Shown: positions 8,200 through 14,896 of the stretch, one piece after another | How positions within the stretch are numbered: the first letter of the stretch is position 1 | How the letters are laid out: every line of letters starts with the position of its first letter | Origin: an uncultured Acetatifactor sp. | GTDB lineage: Bacteria; Bacillota; Clostridia; Lachnospirales; Lachnospiraceae | Reading direction: 5' to 3' | DNA length: 20,988 nucleotides | Assembly (NCBI GenBank): GCA_910586775.1 | Contig: CAJUJN010000041.1 | Location: 16,589 to 37,576, forward strand | Notes under the pieces: generated by a model | Told to the model about the DNA's origin: nothing | What the model saw: the letters and a program-made list of their open reading frames with translations, nothing else | The model's database searches: none | Made by a program: the position numbers and the translations under genes

Positions 8200-8499
8200 C
8201 TAGACTTCCTCCACTGTCATCCGGAAGGGAAAGCCTTCCTCTTTTGCTCTTGCCGATGCATTCCGCACTTTTGTGACAGCAATGTCATATGAGTATGCTC
8301 CTACGGCAGCCCTGCCGTTTTCGTGAACCATCATCATCAGCCGCTCTGCCTCCAAAGGGTCTTTGCGGAAAATATCCATGAGAATCTCTACCACGAAATC
8401 CATGGGGGTGAAGTCGTCATTATGCATGATTACCCGGTATTGCTTTGGTTCCCGGACGTTGATTCTTGTCTTTTCTTTGGTTTCTCCCTGTACTGACAT
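8200..8499 (-). CDS. clpS: ATP-dependent Clp protease adaptor ClpS
   Basis: A 99-aa adaptor that binds N-degron substrates and delivers them to ClpA. The diagnostic YRVIMHNDDFTPMDFVVEIL is at residues 21-40, with the substrate-pocket pair N27/D28-D29, H59 in MVHENGRA, and a C-terminal YDIAVTKV segment contacting the ClpA N domain. The N-terminal tail (1-19) is the flexible part needed for delivery in characterised ClpS proteins. I chose ATG at 8499 because GAGGTG lies six bases before it. A GTG at 8508 is in frame but falls inside that ribosome binding site. First gene of the clpS-clpA operon, with a TTGACA-type promoter about 130 bp upstream. The length is normal for ClpS. Confidence 0.95.
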   Translation of the reverse strand: MSVQGETKEKTRINVREPKQYRVIMHNDDFTPMDFVVEILMDIFRKDPLEAERLMMMVHENGRAAVGAYSYDIAVTKVRNASARAKEEGFPFRMTVEEV

Positions 8500-8624
8500 T
8501 AGTGTCACCTCGAATTATGCTTCTTATATTTGACTGAGACTGCAGCCGGGTTCGAAGTCCTGTTCCTTCGGGAATTTTACGGACAGCAGTTCCGTACCAT
8601 TATTATGCGTCTATTCCAGTTACA

Positions 8625-8653
8625 AGAATAACACTGAAAAAATATGCTGTCAA
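8625..8653 (-). promoter_or_regulatory. clpS-clpA promoter
   Basis: On the minus strand a perfect -35 TTGACA (8648-8653) and -10 TATTCT (8625-8630) are separated by 17 bp. No GGTCAAA tandem (CtsR box) is seen nearby, so CtsR control is not indicated. Confidence 0.65.
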
Positions 8654-8872
8654 TAAAGAAGAATCATGCGCTTTTACCCAAACAGGGGCGTAGTATTAAA
8701 CTTTTTGATGTGACACCAGACTCAGCTGTCGCTCTGCAGGGTATTCAGTCCCGCTCCCAACAAGCAGTAAAACACTGGTTTTAGATGTATTGCTCAGTTC
8801 CATACCTTGGGCTTAACGAAACCGGCTGAGTTTTGTATATAGTCATAAAAGTTAAGAGTTGCAAAATTATCT

Positions 8873-8912
8873 TCTGTCAGGAATTGTATTTTCTGACAGA
8901 TTCCGTTATAAT
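8873..8912 (+). promoter_or_regulatory. uppP promoter with a dyad operator over the -35
   Basis: TTGTAT (8884-8889) and a perfect TATAAT (8907-8912) are spaced 17 bp. An exact 8-bp inverted repeat, TCTGTCAG (8873-8880) and CTGACAGA (8893-8900), brackets the -35 with a 12-bp gap. That is the geometry of a repressor or response-regulator operator. Transcription would begin near 8919, leaving a leader of about 210 nt before uppP. Confidence 0.6.
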
Positions 8913-9129
8913 GGAAGACACTGGAGGCCGGCAAACGGCTGTAAAATGAGAGATGCAGTAAACTTCCGGCTATCTGGGAAGCGGGAATTCTCAGGAATTT
9001 ATGGATGCTGATATTCATATGTTGAATAGGGAAGTGCCAGGGTGCTTTTGTGGTGTAAAACAAAAAGCGGAGAATGAATGCGCTTGCAAAGATATGTTCC
9101 TGTAAAAGCAGGAGATTGGAGAGCGGAAT

Positions 9130-10005
9130 ATGTTGGAAATTATAAAGGCAATTATTTATGGAATCGTGGAAGGAATTACGGAGTGGCTGCCCATCAGCAG
9201 TACGGGGCATCTGATTCTGCTGGAAAGCATCATGCCTTTTCAGACTGCGGCGGAAGGCGGGAACATCAGCGAGGAATTTTTCGGCATGTTTGACGTGGTG
9301 ATTCAGCTTGGTGCCATTCTGGCGGTGGTGGTGCTGTTCTGGGGACGGATATGGCCCTTTGCCCTGACGCGGGCGGAACGGGAGAAGGAAGGCGGAACCG
9401 GTATTATGTCTTATTTTAAGAGGGACATCTGGATTCTATGGTTTAAGATTCTGATATCCTGTGTGCCGGCGGCTGTCATCGGCATCCTGTTTGACGATGT
9501 GTTTGACGAGCTTTTCTATAATCCCACCTCAGTCGCCGTTGCGCTGATTGTATTCGGTGTGGCTTTTATCGTGATTGAGAACTGGAACAGAGGGCGCCGC
9601 CCGAGAATCCGGCGGCTGTCCCAGATTACGTACCAGACGGCGCTGCTTATCGGCGTATTTCAGCTGCTGGCTGCTGTCTTCCCCGGTACCTCCCGCTCCG
9701 GAGCCACCATTGTGGGGGCATTGCTCATCGGCGTGTCAAGGACTGTGGCGGCGGAGTATACTTTCTTCCTGGCGATTCCGGTGATGTTCGGCGCCAGCCT
9801 GCTGAAGATTGTGAAATTCGGTTTCGAATTTACGTCCCTGGAACTGGCGCTGCTGATAACGGGTACGGTGGTATCATTTATTGTGTCTCTGTTTGTGCTT
9901 CGGTTTCTGATGGGATATATTAAGAAGCATAATTTCAAGGTGTTTGGCTGGTACCGCATTGTGCTGGGCATTGTGGTGCTTGTGTATTTTGGATTGGCTG
10001 CATAA
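9130..10005 (+). CDS. uppP: Undecaprenyl-diphosphate phosphatase (UppP/BacA)
   Basis: A 291-aa multipass membrane enzyme that removes a phosphate from undecaprenyl diphosphate to regenerate the lipid carrier for peptidoglycan and other wall polymers. Its level affects bacitracin resistance. The first family motif is GIVEGITEWLPISSTGH (11-27), with the catalytic-type E14 and E18. The second is PGTSRSGATI (185-194), with the conserved Ser/Arg. Hydrophobic helices cover 55-72, 103-120, 133-150, 170-182, 192-203 and the C-terminal third. The length is slightly above the usual 265-280 aa because of a polar loop at about 78-98. The ribosome binding site is a GGAGAG-type sequence before the ATG. Monocistronic: divergent from clpS and followed by a palindromic element before the opposing gene. 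Confidence 0.95.
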   Translation: MLEIIKAIIYGIVEGITEWLPISSTGHLILLESIMPFQTAAEGGNISEEFFGMFDVVIQLGAILAVVVLFWGRIWPFALTRAEREKEGGTGIMSYFKRDIWILWFKILISCVPAAVIGILFDDVFDELFYNPTSVAVALIVFGVAFIVIENWNRGRRPRIRRLSQITYQTALLIGVFQLLAAVFPGTSRSGATIVGALLIGVSRTVAAEYTFFLAIPVMFGASLLKIVKFGFEFTSLELALLITGTVVSFIVSLFVLRFLMGYIKKHNFKVFGWYRIVLGIVVLVYFGLAA

Positions 10006-10013
10006 AGGCAATT

Positions 10014-10088
10014 CAAGGGGCTGTCGGGAAATGGCATTCGTTCACAATACATATTGTGGGAATACAGTTATTTCCCGACAGCCCCTTG
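10014..10088. repeat. 75-bp palindromic element with nested hairpins after uppP
   Basis: A perfect 19-bp stem pairs 10014-10032 with 10070-10088 (core AAGGGGCTGTCGGGAAAT). Inside it a second hairpin, CACAAT-ACAT-ATTGTG, occupies 10043-10058. It lies between the convergent uppP and the minus-strand gene at 10137. No T tract follows on either strand, so it is not a standard intrinsic terminator. The GGGGCTGTC ends resemble termini of some insertion sequences and their derived miniature elements (from memory), so a mobile palindrome that may also block read-through is plausible. Confidence 0.75.
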
Positions 10089-10136
10089 TGCCGGATGGCA
10101 AAGTTCTGGCCTCTGCCGGTGTATCATAAGATAATA

Positions 10137-10751
10137 TTAAGACTGTCCGCATATCTCTTTCAGATGCCGCACGATGGTATTACGGTTGGAAGAGCGCAGG
10201 CCCTCTGCAGTGCGTATGAGGCGTTCTACCCGGAAGCTTTCACCTTGGGAAATCCAGTAATCTGCCAGACGGTAATACGTATTGCTGACATCGGTATTGG
10301 TGCTGACGGCAAATTCCATTATGACAGCGGCTTCCTTCTCGTAACCGGCCGAGATCAGGTTATCGGCCCATTTCTGCAGAGTCCGCACCAGAAGGGTGTA
10401 ATTCTGATCATACTCGGACAGCACTGTGATATTTGCCGTGCCGTATTCCAGTTTCAGGTCCGTATTGCTCCATCCGGTCAGGTTCACAATCTTCTGCGGG
10501 GTAAGCGTTTCCAGTGTCTCAATGCATTCCAGGACATCCGTATTGTCGTTTAACAGGTGAGTGGGAAACTGTTCCAGGGGGATGCGGATATAGCGGAGCC
10601 CGTCCAGTGACTTGCGGCGGACGGAGTTGGCCTGAGATTCCCGCGCCCAGAAATCCTTCTCCTCTTTTTTTCCGCGCCGGGCCTGTTTTTTTATATTGTA
10701 AGAAATGATGATGGTAAAAAGAATAAAGGCACCTATAAATCCAAAATTCAT
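10137..10751 (-). CDS. Membrane-anchored protein of unknown function
   Basis: A 204-aa protein not recognised. An N-terminal membrane helix (FGFIGAFILFTIIISYNI, about 3-20) is followed by a basic stretch KKQARRGKK (about 21-29), so the rest should be cytosolic. The remainder is soluble and mostly helical. A middle part (about 50-115) contains IPLEQFP and an ETLETLTPQKIVNLTGWSN segment. The last 80 residues read like two or three TPR-like helical hairpins (LISAGYEKEAAVIMEFAV, YYRLADYWISQGE). I chose ATG at 10751 because AAGGAAA precedes it at a good distance and because it places the membrane helix at the terminus. The frame stays open 42 codons further upstream, but that part reads as noise and overlaps the divergent promoter region. 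Convergent with uppP, divergent from the miniprotein-VanW operon. Confidence 0.75.
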   Translation of the reverse strand: MNFGFIGAFILFTIIISYNIKKQARRGKKEEKDFWARESQANSVRRKSLDGLRYIRIPLEQFPTHLLNDNTDVLECIETLETLTPQKIVNLTGWSNTDLKLEYGTANITVLSEYDQNYTLLVRTLQKWADNLISAGYEKEAAVIMEFAVSTNTDVSNTYYRLADYWISQGESFRVERLIRTAEGLRSSNRNTIVRHLKEICGQS

Positions 10752-10855
10752 GTTGATTTCCTTTCGTAGTTCATGCTGTCCCGCCGTGCAGGCCTCTGTA
10801 TTTGTACAGTATAGCAAAGGTGATGCCGGAATGGAAGAGGAAAAAGGAATAAAGC

Positions 10856-10884
10856 TTGCCAAAAACGTCAATTTCATATATAAT
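10856..10884 (+). promoter_or_regulatory. Promoter of the miniprotein-VanW-AIR synthase-like operon
   Basis: TTGCCA (10856-10861) and perfect TATAAT (10879-10884) are spaced 17 bp, about 100 bp before the 35-aa gene. The word GGATGCCGGA occurs twice in the leader (10933-10942, 10949-10958), and GATGCCGGA once upstream (10822-10830). Confidence 0.6.
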
Positions 10885-10980
10885 TTGTTTCGTAGGCTAA
10901 TGGATTACAGAGTCCGGCAGACCGTCACAAGCGGATGCCGGATACTGTGGATGCCGGAAAGGGGCAGTCAGGAGTTTGTT

Positions 10981-11088
10981 ATGTTAAATATGAATAATAA
11001 GAAGAGAAATCAACGTATTTCCGCTGTCATTGTCATTTTGCTGGTGCTTGCCATGGTCATTCCGACGGTGGCGTCCATGTTCTATTAA
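10981..11088 (+). CDS. 35-aa single-pass membrane miniprotein
   Basis: Encodes a basic Asn/Lys/Arg-rich N terminus (MLNMNNKKRNQR) followed by one hydrophobic helix (ISAVIVILLVLAMVIPTVAS) and a three-residue end, MFY. AGGAG lies seven bases before the ATG, and a good promoter is about 100 bp upstream. The layout (short basic tail inside, one helix, nothing outside) resembles Firmicutes membrane miniproteins such as the stressosome-linked Prli42/DUF4044 group; I cannot confirm homology. The same frame is open back to 10705, but that upstream part crosses the promoter and carries no domain. Only 82 bp separate it from the VanW-family start, so the two are probably co-transcribed. Confidence 0.65.
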   Translation: MLNMNNKKRNQRISAVIVILLVLAMVIPTVASMFY

Positions 11089-11141
11089 TGTGACGAGTGG
11101 ATAAGCAGACAGAGAGTGCGATATGGGACGATTAGCGGGAT

Positions 11142-11164
11142 GCCTGCAGAAGCAGGCGGGAGGT
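11142..11164 (+). promoter_or_regulatory. Hairpin plus ribosome binding site that fixes the VanW start
   Basis: GCCTGC-AGAA-GCAGGC (11142-11157) is a 6-bp tetraloop hairpin directly followed by GGGAGGT (11158-11164). The ribosome binding site is seven bases from ATG 11171 but only one base from ATG 11165, and it lies inside the open frame that begins at 11123. Hence 11171 is the likely start. Confidence 0.55.
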
Positions 11165-11170
11165 ATGAAA

Positions 11171-12631
11171 ATGACGAGAGGCATGAGAAGGGCACAGGTT
11201 GTCGCTTTGATGCTGGGATGTATGCTGTTTTTTGGTATAAAAGCGGATGCACAGAGCGCGGATACCATTAAAAACGGGATTTTTGCGGGAGACATTGATC
11301 TGTCCGGTATGACCGAGGGAGAGGCTTCCCAGGCAGTGGAGGCTTATGTAGATGGCTTGAAAGACACGGAAATCACGCTCCTGGCGGCTGACGAGACGGA
11401 AGTCGTGGTAACGGCAGGTGACTTTGGCGTTTTCTGGGCGAATCCGGAACTGGTGGATGAAGCGGCAGCTGTGGGAACGAAGGGGAACGTGATTGAGCGC
11501 TATAAGCTGATGAAGGACCTGGAGAGAGAGAATCTGATTCTTCCCATAGAGATTTCCTTCAATTTGCAGGCAATCAGTGACATTCTGCTGGAGAGATGCG
11601 TACAGTATGACGTGAAGGCGGAGGATGCCACCCTTGTCAGGGAAAACGGGGAATTCCGCGTGATTGGAGGGCGCACCGGCTATGCGTTGGATGTGGAGAC
11701 CTCCGTTGACAGGGTCAGCGAGAAGCTGATGAAGGACTGGGACGGACAGCCCTGTACCATTGCGCTGGATGTGGAAGTGGAGGAGCCGAGAGGAAAGGCG
11801 GAAGATTTGGCTCAGGTGAAGGATGTGCTGGGGACATTTACCACATCTTACAGTTCTTCCGGTTCCAACAGAAGCGCTAATGTGACAAACGGCTGCGAGC
11901 TGATTAACGGCACTCTGCTGTATCCGGGAGACGAATTTTCCACCTATGAGAGTGTGGCTCCTTTTACACAGGCGAACGGCTATTATATGGCGGGCTCTTA
12001 TATGAATGGCAAGGTGGTGGACAGCCTGGGCGGCGGCATCTGTCAGGTGTCTACGACACTTTACAATGCGGTGCTTCTTGCAGAGCTGGATGTTACGGAG
12101 CGCAATAACCATTCCATGATTGTGACTTATGTAGACCCTTCCGCAGACGCGGCAATAGCCGAAAGCTCCGGAAAGGATTTAAAATTTGTGAACAATCTGG
12201 AATATCCTGTTTATATCGAGGGATATACCGAGAACAAACGTATTACATTTACCATATATGGTAAGGAAACAAGGTCTTCCAATCGGGAAGTCCGCTATGA
12301 GAGCAAGGTACTGGAGGTTAACAGACCTCCTGCGGATAACATTTACGCGGACGGGACGAAGCCTCTCGGATATGTGGTATGGGACAGTGCCCATGTGGGC
12401 TATAAGGCGCAGCTGTGGAAGATAGTGTTGGAGGATGGTGTGGAAGTAAGTCGCACTCAGGTGAACAGCAGCAGTTACAAGATGGTGCCCAGAAGTGCCA
12501 CTGTGGGCACTGCCACAGAGGACCCTGCGGCGTACGAGGAGATTATGGCGGCGATTGGCACGGGCAGCCTGGACCATGTGAGGAATGTGATTGCAGCGCT
12601 GACTGCTCCGCCGCCATCGGAAGAAGAGTGA
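11171..12631 (+). CDS. Exported VanW family protein
   Basis: A 486-aa secreted or surface protein. The signal peptide is basic MTRGMRR, a hydrophobic run to about 23, and a likely cut near ADA-Q (26-28). Residues about 35-210 match the peptidoglycan-binding-4-type repeat region that precedes VanW domains. The VanW domain (about 218-350) has the hallmark GGGICQVSTTLYNAVL (287-302), preceded by NGTLLYPGDEFS and followed by ERNNHS. The C-terminal part (about 372-445, ending KMVP) is G5-like, then a Pro/Glu tail. VanW domains occur in vancomycin-resistance clusters and in many cell-wall proteins; the biochemical role is not established. Here there are no other van genes, so this is a generic envelope protein rather than a resistance determinant. 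Second gene of the probable operon, followed after 69 bp by the AIR-synthase-like gene without a terminator. Confidence 0.9.
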   Translation: MTRGMRRAQVVALMLGCMLFFGIKADAQSADTIKNGIFAGDIDLSGMTEGEASQAVEAYVDGLKDTEITLLAADETEVVVTAGDFGVFWANPELVDEAAAVGTKGNVIERYKLMKDLERENLILPIEISFNLQAISDILLERCVQYDVKAEDATLVRENGEFRVIGGRTGYALDVETSVDRVSEKLMKDWDGQPCTIALDVEVEEPRGKAEDLAQVKDVLGTFTTSYSSSGSNRSANVTNGCELINGTLLYPGDEFSTYESVAPFTQANGYYMAGSYMNGKVVDSLGGGICQVSTTLYNAVLLAELDVTERNNHSMIVTYVDPSADAAIAESSGKDLKFVNNLEYPVYIEGYTENKRITFTIYGKETRSSNREVRYESKVLEVNRPPADNIYADGTKPLGYVVWDSAHVGYKAQLWKIVLEDGVEVSRTQVNSSSYKMVPRSATVGTATEDPAAYEEIMAAIGTGSLDHVRNVIAALTAPPPSEEE

Positions 12632-12700
12632 GCGTACAGATTGGTAAATTCTGGCGGTCCTGCGCATAAGGGAGTGCCGGAAAGAGCAGGAGGTATGGTC

Positions 12701-13816
12701 ATGCAAACGGGAAAAGTACCGGAAAATGTGCTGAAGCGTTCCGTTTTAAGGCAGGCCAGGGTGAAAAGCGGTGAAGGATTGAACGGTGCGGGAATCGGAA
12801 ATGACTGCGCCGTTTTTCCGTTTGACGGGGAAGGAAACCTGGTCAGCTGTATGCAGGAAGCCGTGATTCTGCCGGGAAAGCTTGCCGGGGGAGCAGCCGG
12901 GGACGGAGCATTTGAGGGCGTGGAAGCGGCGATTCATCCGGAAGGCAGATCGAAATGCGGCAGTGAGACAGCGGCTGCGCAGAATACGGAAGCGTTCATG
13001 ACAATGGCGGAATTGATACAAAAATGTGCCAACAATCTGGCGGCCGGAGGCGCCCGCCCCACAGCGGTTATGATTACGCTGCTTTTACCTGAGGATACAG
13101 AGGAGCCTTTACTCAGGGAACTGATGTCTGATGCAACGGAGAAATGCAGGGAACTGGATGTGGAGATTGCCGGAGGACAAAGCCGGATTACCGGGGCGGC
13201 TGCATCGCCTTTGGCGGTAGTGACAGGGTTTGGCAGGCAGTATAAAAATATATGTAATAACAAAAACGGATTGTCCGGAAAAGCCTTTCCGGAACAGGAC
13301 ATAGTACTGAGCAAATGGATTGGTCTTCAGGGAACGGCGGTGCTTGCAAGGCGCTGCCGGAAGAAGTTGCTTGGCAGGTATCCGGCATACCTGGTGGAAG
13401 AGGCGGCGGGATTTGACAGATATCTGTCCGTCCTTCCGGAGGCGGAGATTGCTGTAAAAAACGGTGTCTGTGCCATGCATGATGTTTCGGAGGGCGGGAT
13501 TCTGGGGGCGTTGTGGGAATTTGCGGAAGGTGCCGGAGTGGGGCTGACGGTGGAGATGCGGAGGCTTCCGCTGCGTCAGGAGACTGTGGAAGTCTGCGAA
13601 TGCTGCAATGTGAATCCCTATGAGCTTATGTCGGGAGGATGTCTGATCATGGCGTGCCGGGATGGTTTGGGATTGGCAGCGGCACTGGAGGCGGAAGGAA
13701 TTCCTGCCGCGGTTGTCGGAAAGGTCACGGACAGCAAAGACCGGATTCTGGTGAACGGAGATGAAGTTCGATATATGAACAGGCCTGAGAGAGATGGAAT
13801 TTATGTTCATGGCTGA
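12701..13816 (+). CDS. AIR synthase-related (PurM/HypE-like fold) protein
   Basis: A 371-aa protein with the two-domain fold shared by PurM, HypE, ThiL and SelD. The ATP-site motif is GIGNDCAV (31-38). A helix MTMAELIQKCANNLAAGGA (100-118) is typical of the family's N-terminal domain. VEIAGGQSRIT (154-164) and the C-terminal glycine motif HDVSEGGILGALWEFAEGAG (260-279) follow. It lacks the C-terminal Cys motif of HypE, and hyp genes and purine genes are not nearby, so the reaction is unknown. About 40 residues (60-99) between the first strand and the helix look like a lineage-specific insertion. AGGAGGT at 12688-12694 lies seven bases before ATG 12701 and only one before ATG 12695, so I use 12701. 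The same ATG-NNN-ATG arrangement is seen at the VanW start. Confidence 0.85.
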   Translation: MQTGKVPENVLKRSVLRQARVKSGEGLNGAGIGNDCAVFPFDGEGNLVSCMQEAVILPGKLAGGAAGDGAFEGVEAAIHPEGRSKCGSETAAAQNTEAFMTMAELIQKCANNLAAGGARPTAVMITLLLPEDTEEPLLRELMSDATEKCRELDVEIAGGQSRITGAAASPLAVVTGFGRQYKNICNNKNGLSGKAFPEQDIVLSKWIGLQGTAVLARRCRKKLLGRYPAYLVEEAAGFDRYLSVLPEAEIAVKNGVCAMHDVSEGGILGALWEFAEGAGVGLTVEMRRLPLRQETVEVCECCNVNPYELMSGGCLIMACRDGLGLAAALEAEGIPAAVVGKVTDSKDRILVNGDEVRYMNRPERDGIYVHG

Positions 13817-13957
13817 AAATAGATGCAGGCATGAAGGGATAACGGGTGAATATTTTGGTGTTTGGTGCAGAAAGCAGCAGGCGGATGTGTTCAAGAGTAT
13901 ACGGTGCGGCGCAGGCGGCTGCGGATTCTGATAGGAAGTGGCGGGAAACTTATGCTT

Positions 13958-14015
13958 GTGAGTGCATTTATTTTCCGTATTCAGCTTTGGATTGCTGATG
14001 CGCTCACTCGTTATA
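13958..14015 (+). repeat. Dispersed ~59-bp repeat, copy 1
   Basis: It shares, in the same order, the blocks GTGAG, GCATT, TTTTCCG, ATTGC and an exact 15-bp CGCTCACTCGTTATA (14001-14015) with the reverse complement of 17161-17219. The ends GTGAG and CTCAC let each copy fold on itself. Similarity may continue weakly to about 14037 (GGCAAnTnTTT). Confidence 0.7.
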
Positions 14016-14144
14016 CTGTGCAGACCGGCAATTATTTGCGTTTATGGGTATAAAGTGTGTGGAAATAATTGTTTATACGAAAATTTCTTGCGGCGGCGAA
14101 GATGGCGTGGTATAGTATGACCATACTCCTGGCAGGAAATGGCG

Positions 14145-14343
14145 GGATGGCCGCGCGTTTCGTGACTGCATTTCAGTCAAATGACAATATAACCATGTTT
14201 CAGGCAGGCAGCCGGATGGCCATATATCACGATTGCGTTTTAATTAAATGACAATATGAACATATTCCGGACATGAAGCGGCCGGATGGTCATATACCAT
14301 GACTGCATATTATTCAAAGAATAATTCATGATTCCATTTTAAG
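14145..14343. repeat. Three degenerate tandem units of 69-70 bp upstream of the Lrp-type gene
   Basis: Units begin GGATGG(C/T)C at 14145, 14214 and 14284. Shared words include CATATA, (A/G)TGCAT/GATTGCG, AAATGACAATAT (identical in units 1 and 2 at 14180-14191 and 14247-14258) and an (A/C)CAT.TTTC-like 3' part. Identity between units 1 and 2 is about 60-70 percent by eye, lower for unit 3. A GGCATATGGCC palindrome follows at about 14346. The array ends about 70 bp before the Lrp/AsnC gene. Confidence 0.55.
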
Positions 14344-14413
14344 CATGGCATATGGCCGTTCGGAGAGGAAGGAGTAAATACATTAGAGTACAGGAAAGGG
14401 AGAGGTTGACAAA

Positions 14414-14896
14414 ATGAGAGAAGAATTATTGGCGATAATCGAGAAGAACAGCCGAATCGATTTAAAGGAACTGGCAGTCCTTCTGGGGACAGAAGAGGCG
14501 ATGATAGCCCAGGAGCTGGCGGATATGGAAGCGGAGGGCATCATCTGCGGCTACCATACCCTGATCGACTGGGAGAAGACTTCCAAGGATAAGGTGACTG
14601 CCCTGATCGAGGTGCGTGTAACCCCCCAGCGCGGACAGGGGTTCGACAGCGTGGCGGAGCGGATCTACAAATATCCCGAGGTGCAGAGCGTGTACCTGAT
14701 CTCCGGCAGCTATGACCTGATGGTGATTCTGGAGGGAAAGACCATGCGGGAAGTGGCTTCCTTCGTATCCGATAAGCTGTCCACACTGGACTCCGTGCTC
14801 AGTGCAGCCACCCATTTCATCATGAAGAAATATAAAGACCACGGCACGGTGCTGTCTAAGAAAAAAGAAGACGAAAGGGAGATGATTACCCCATGA
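14414..14896 (+). CDS. Lrp/AsnC family transcriptional regulator
   Basis: A 160-aa DNA-binding protein with the two classical parts. The N-terminal winged helix-turn-helix (about 1-50) includes RIDLKELAVLLGTEEAMIAQ, followed by the wing GIICGYHTLIDW. The ligand-binding and oligomerising RAM domain (about 60-145) includes VTALIEVRVTP, VQSVYLISGSYDLMVIL and a C-terminal THFIMKKYK. These regulators sense amino acids and often control the gene next to them. It overlaps the aminotransferase gene by ATGA, indicating translational coupling and probably a shared amino-acid role. The tail after residue 145 is a charged extension. The start has GGGAGAGG nine bases upstream. Repeats just upstream may be its binding region (inference). 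Confidence 0.9.
   Translation: MREELLAIIEKNSRIDLKELAVLLGTEEAMIAQELADMEAEGIICGYHTLIDWEKTSKDKVTALIEVRVTPQRGQGFDSVAERIYKYPEVQSVYLISGSYDLMVILEGKTMREVASFVSDKLSTLDSVLSAATHFIMKKYKDHGTVLSKKKEDEREMITP

Larger units (their letters stand above)
8500..9129. other. 630-bp divergent intergenic region between clpS and uppP
   Basis: Contains the clpS promoter (8625-8653, minus) with a roughly 125-nt leader, and the uppP promoter with its dyad (8873-8912, plus) with an over-200-nt leader. The leader of clpS holds an ACGGA/TCCGT hairpin and a small TTCC-TTCG-GGAA hairpin. Nothing recognisable is seen in 8660-8870 or in 8920-9110, and no riboswitch class could be assigned. A GGGTTCGAA at 8550 looks like a T-arm but no tRNA can be folded around it. 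Confidence 0.6.
13817..14413. other. 597-bp intergenic region with repeats and no clear gene
   Basis: Holds one copy of the dispersed repeat (13958-14015), a GTATAAA/TTTATAC dyad near 14050, and three degenerate 69-70-bp tandem units (14145-14343). A GTG-started 50-codon frame at 13846-13998 (begins MNILVFGAESSRR) has a passable ribosome binding site but no recognisable family and ends inside the repeat, so it is not called. No clear terminator for the upstream operon and no clear promoter for the Lrp-type gene were found. Confidence 0.6.

Noticed and set aside
8543..8566. GGGTTCGAA resembling a tRNA T-arm
   Set aside because: The flanking stem has a mismatch and no acceptor or anticodon arm can be built on either strand.
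8794..9210. Minus-strand open frame of 138 codons between clpS and uppP
   Set aside because: It overlaps the uppP start and its promoter, lacks a ribosome binding site and has no domain.
11171..12631. Vancomycin resistance determinant
   Set aside because: VanW domains are widespread in cell-wall proteins; no vanA/B ligase, vanH, vanX or vanRS gene is present.
12701..13816. Hydrogenase maturation factor HypE
   Set aside because: The fold matches, but the C-terminal Cys motif that carries the thiocarboxamide is missing and no hyp genes are nearby.
13846..13998. GTG-started 50-codon frame beginning MNILVFGAESSRR
   Set aside because: The ribosome binding site is acceptable and the start looks Rossmann-like, but the protein is too short for any fold, has no recognised family and ends inside the dispersed repeat.
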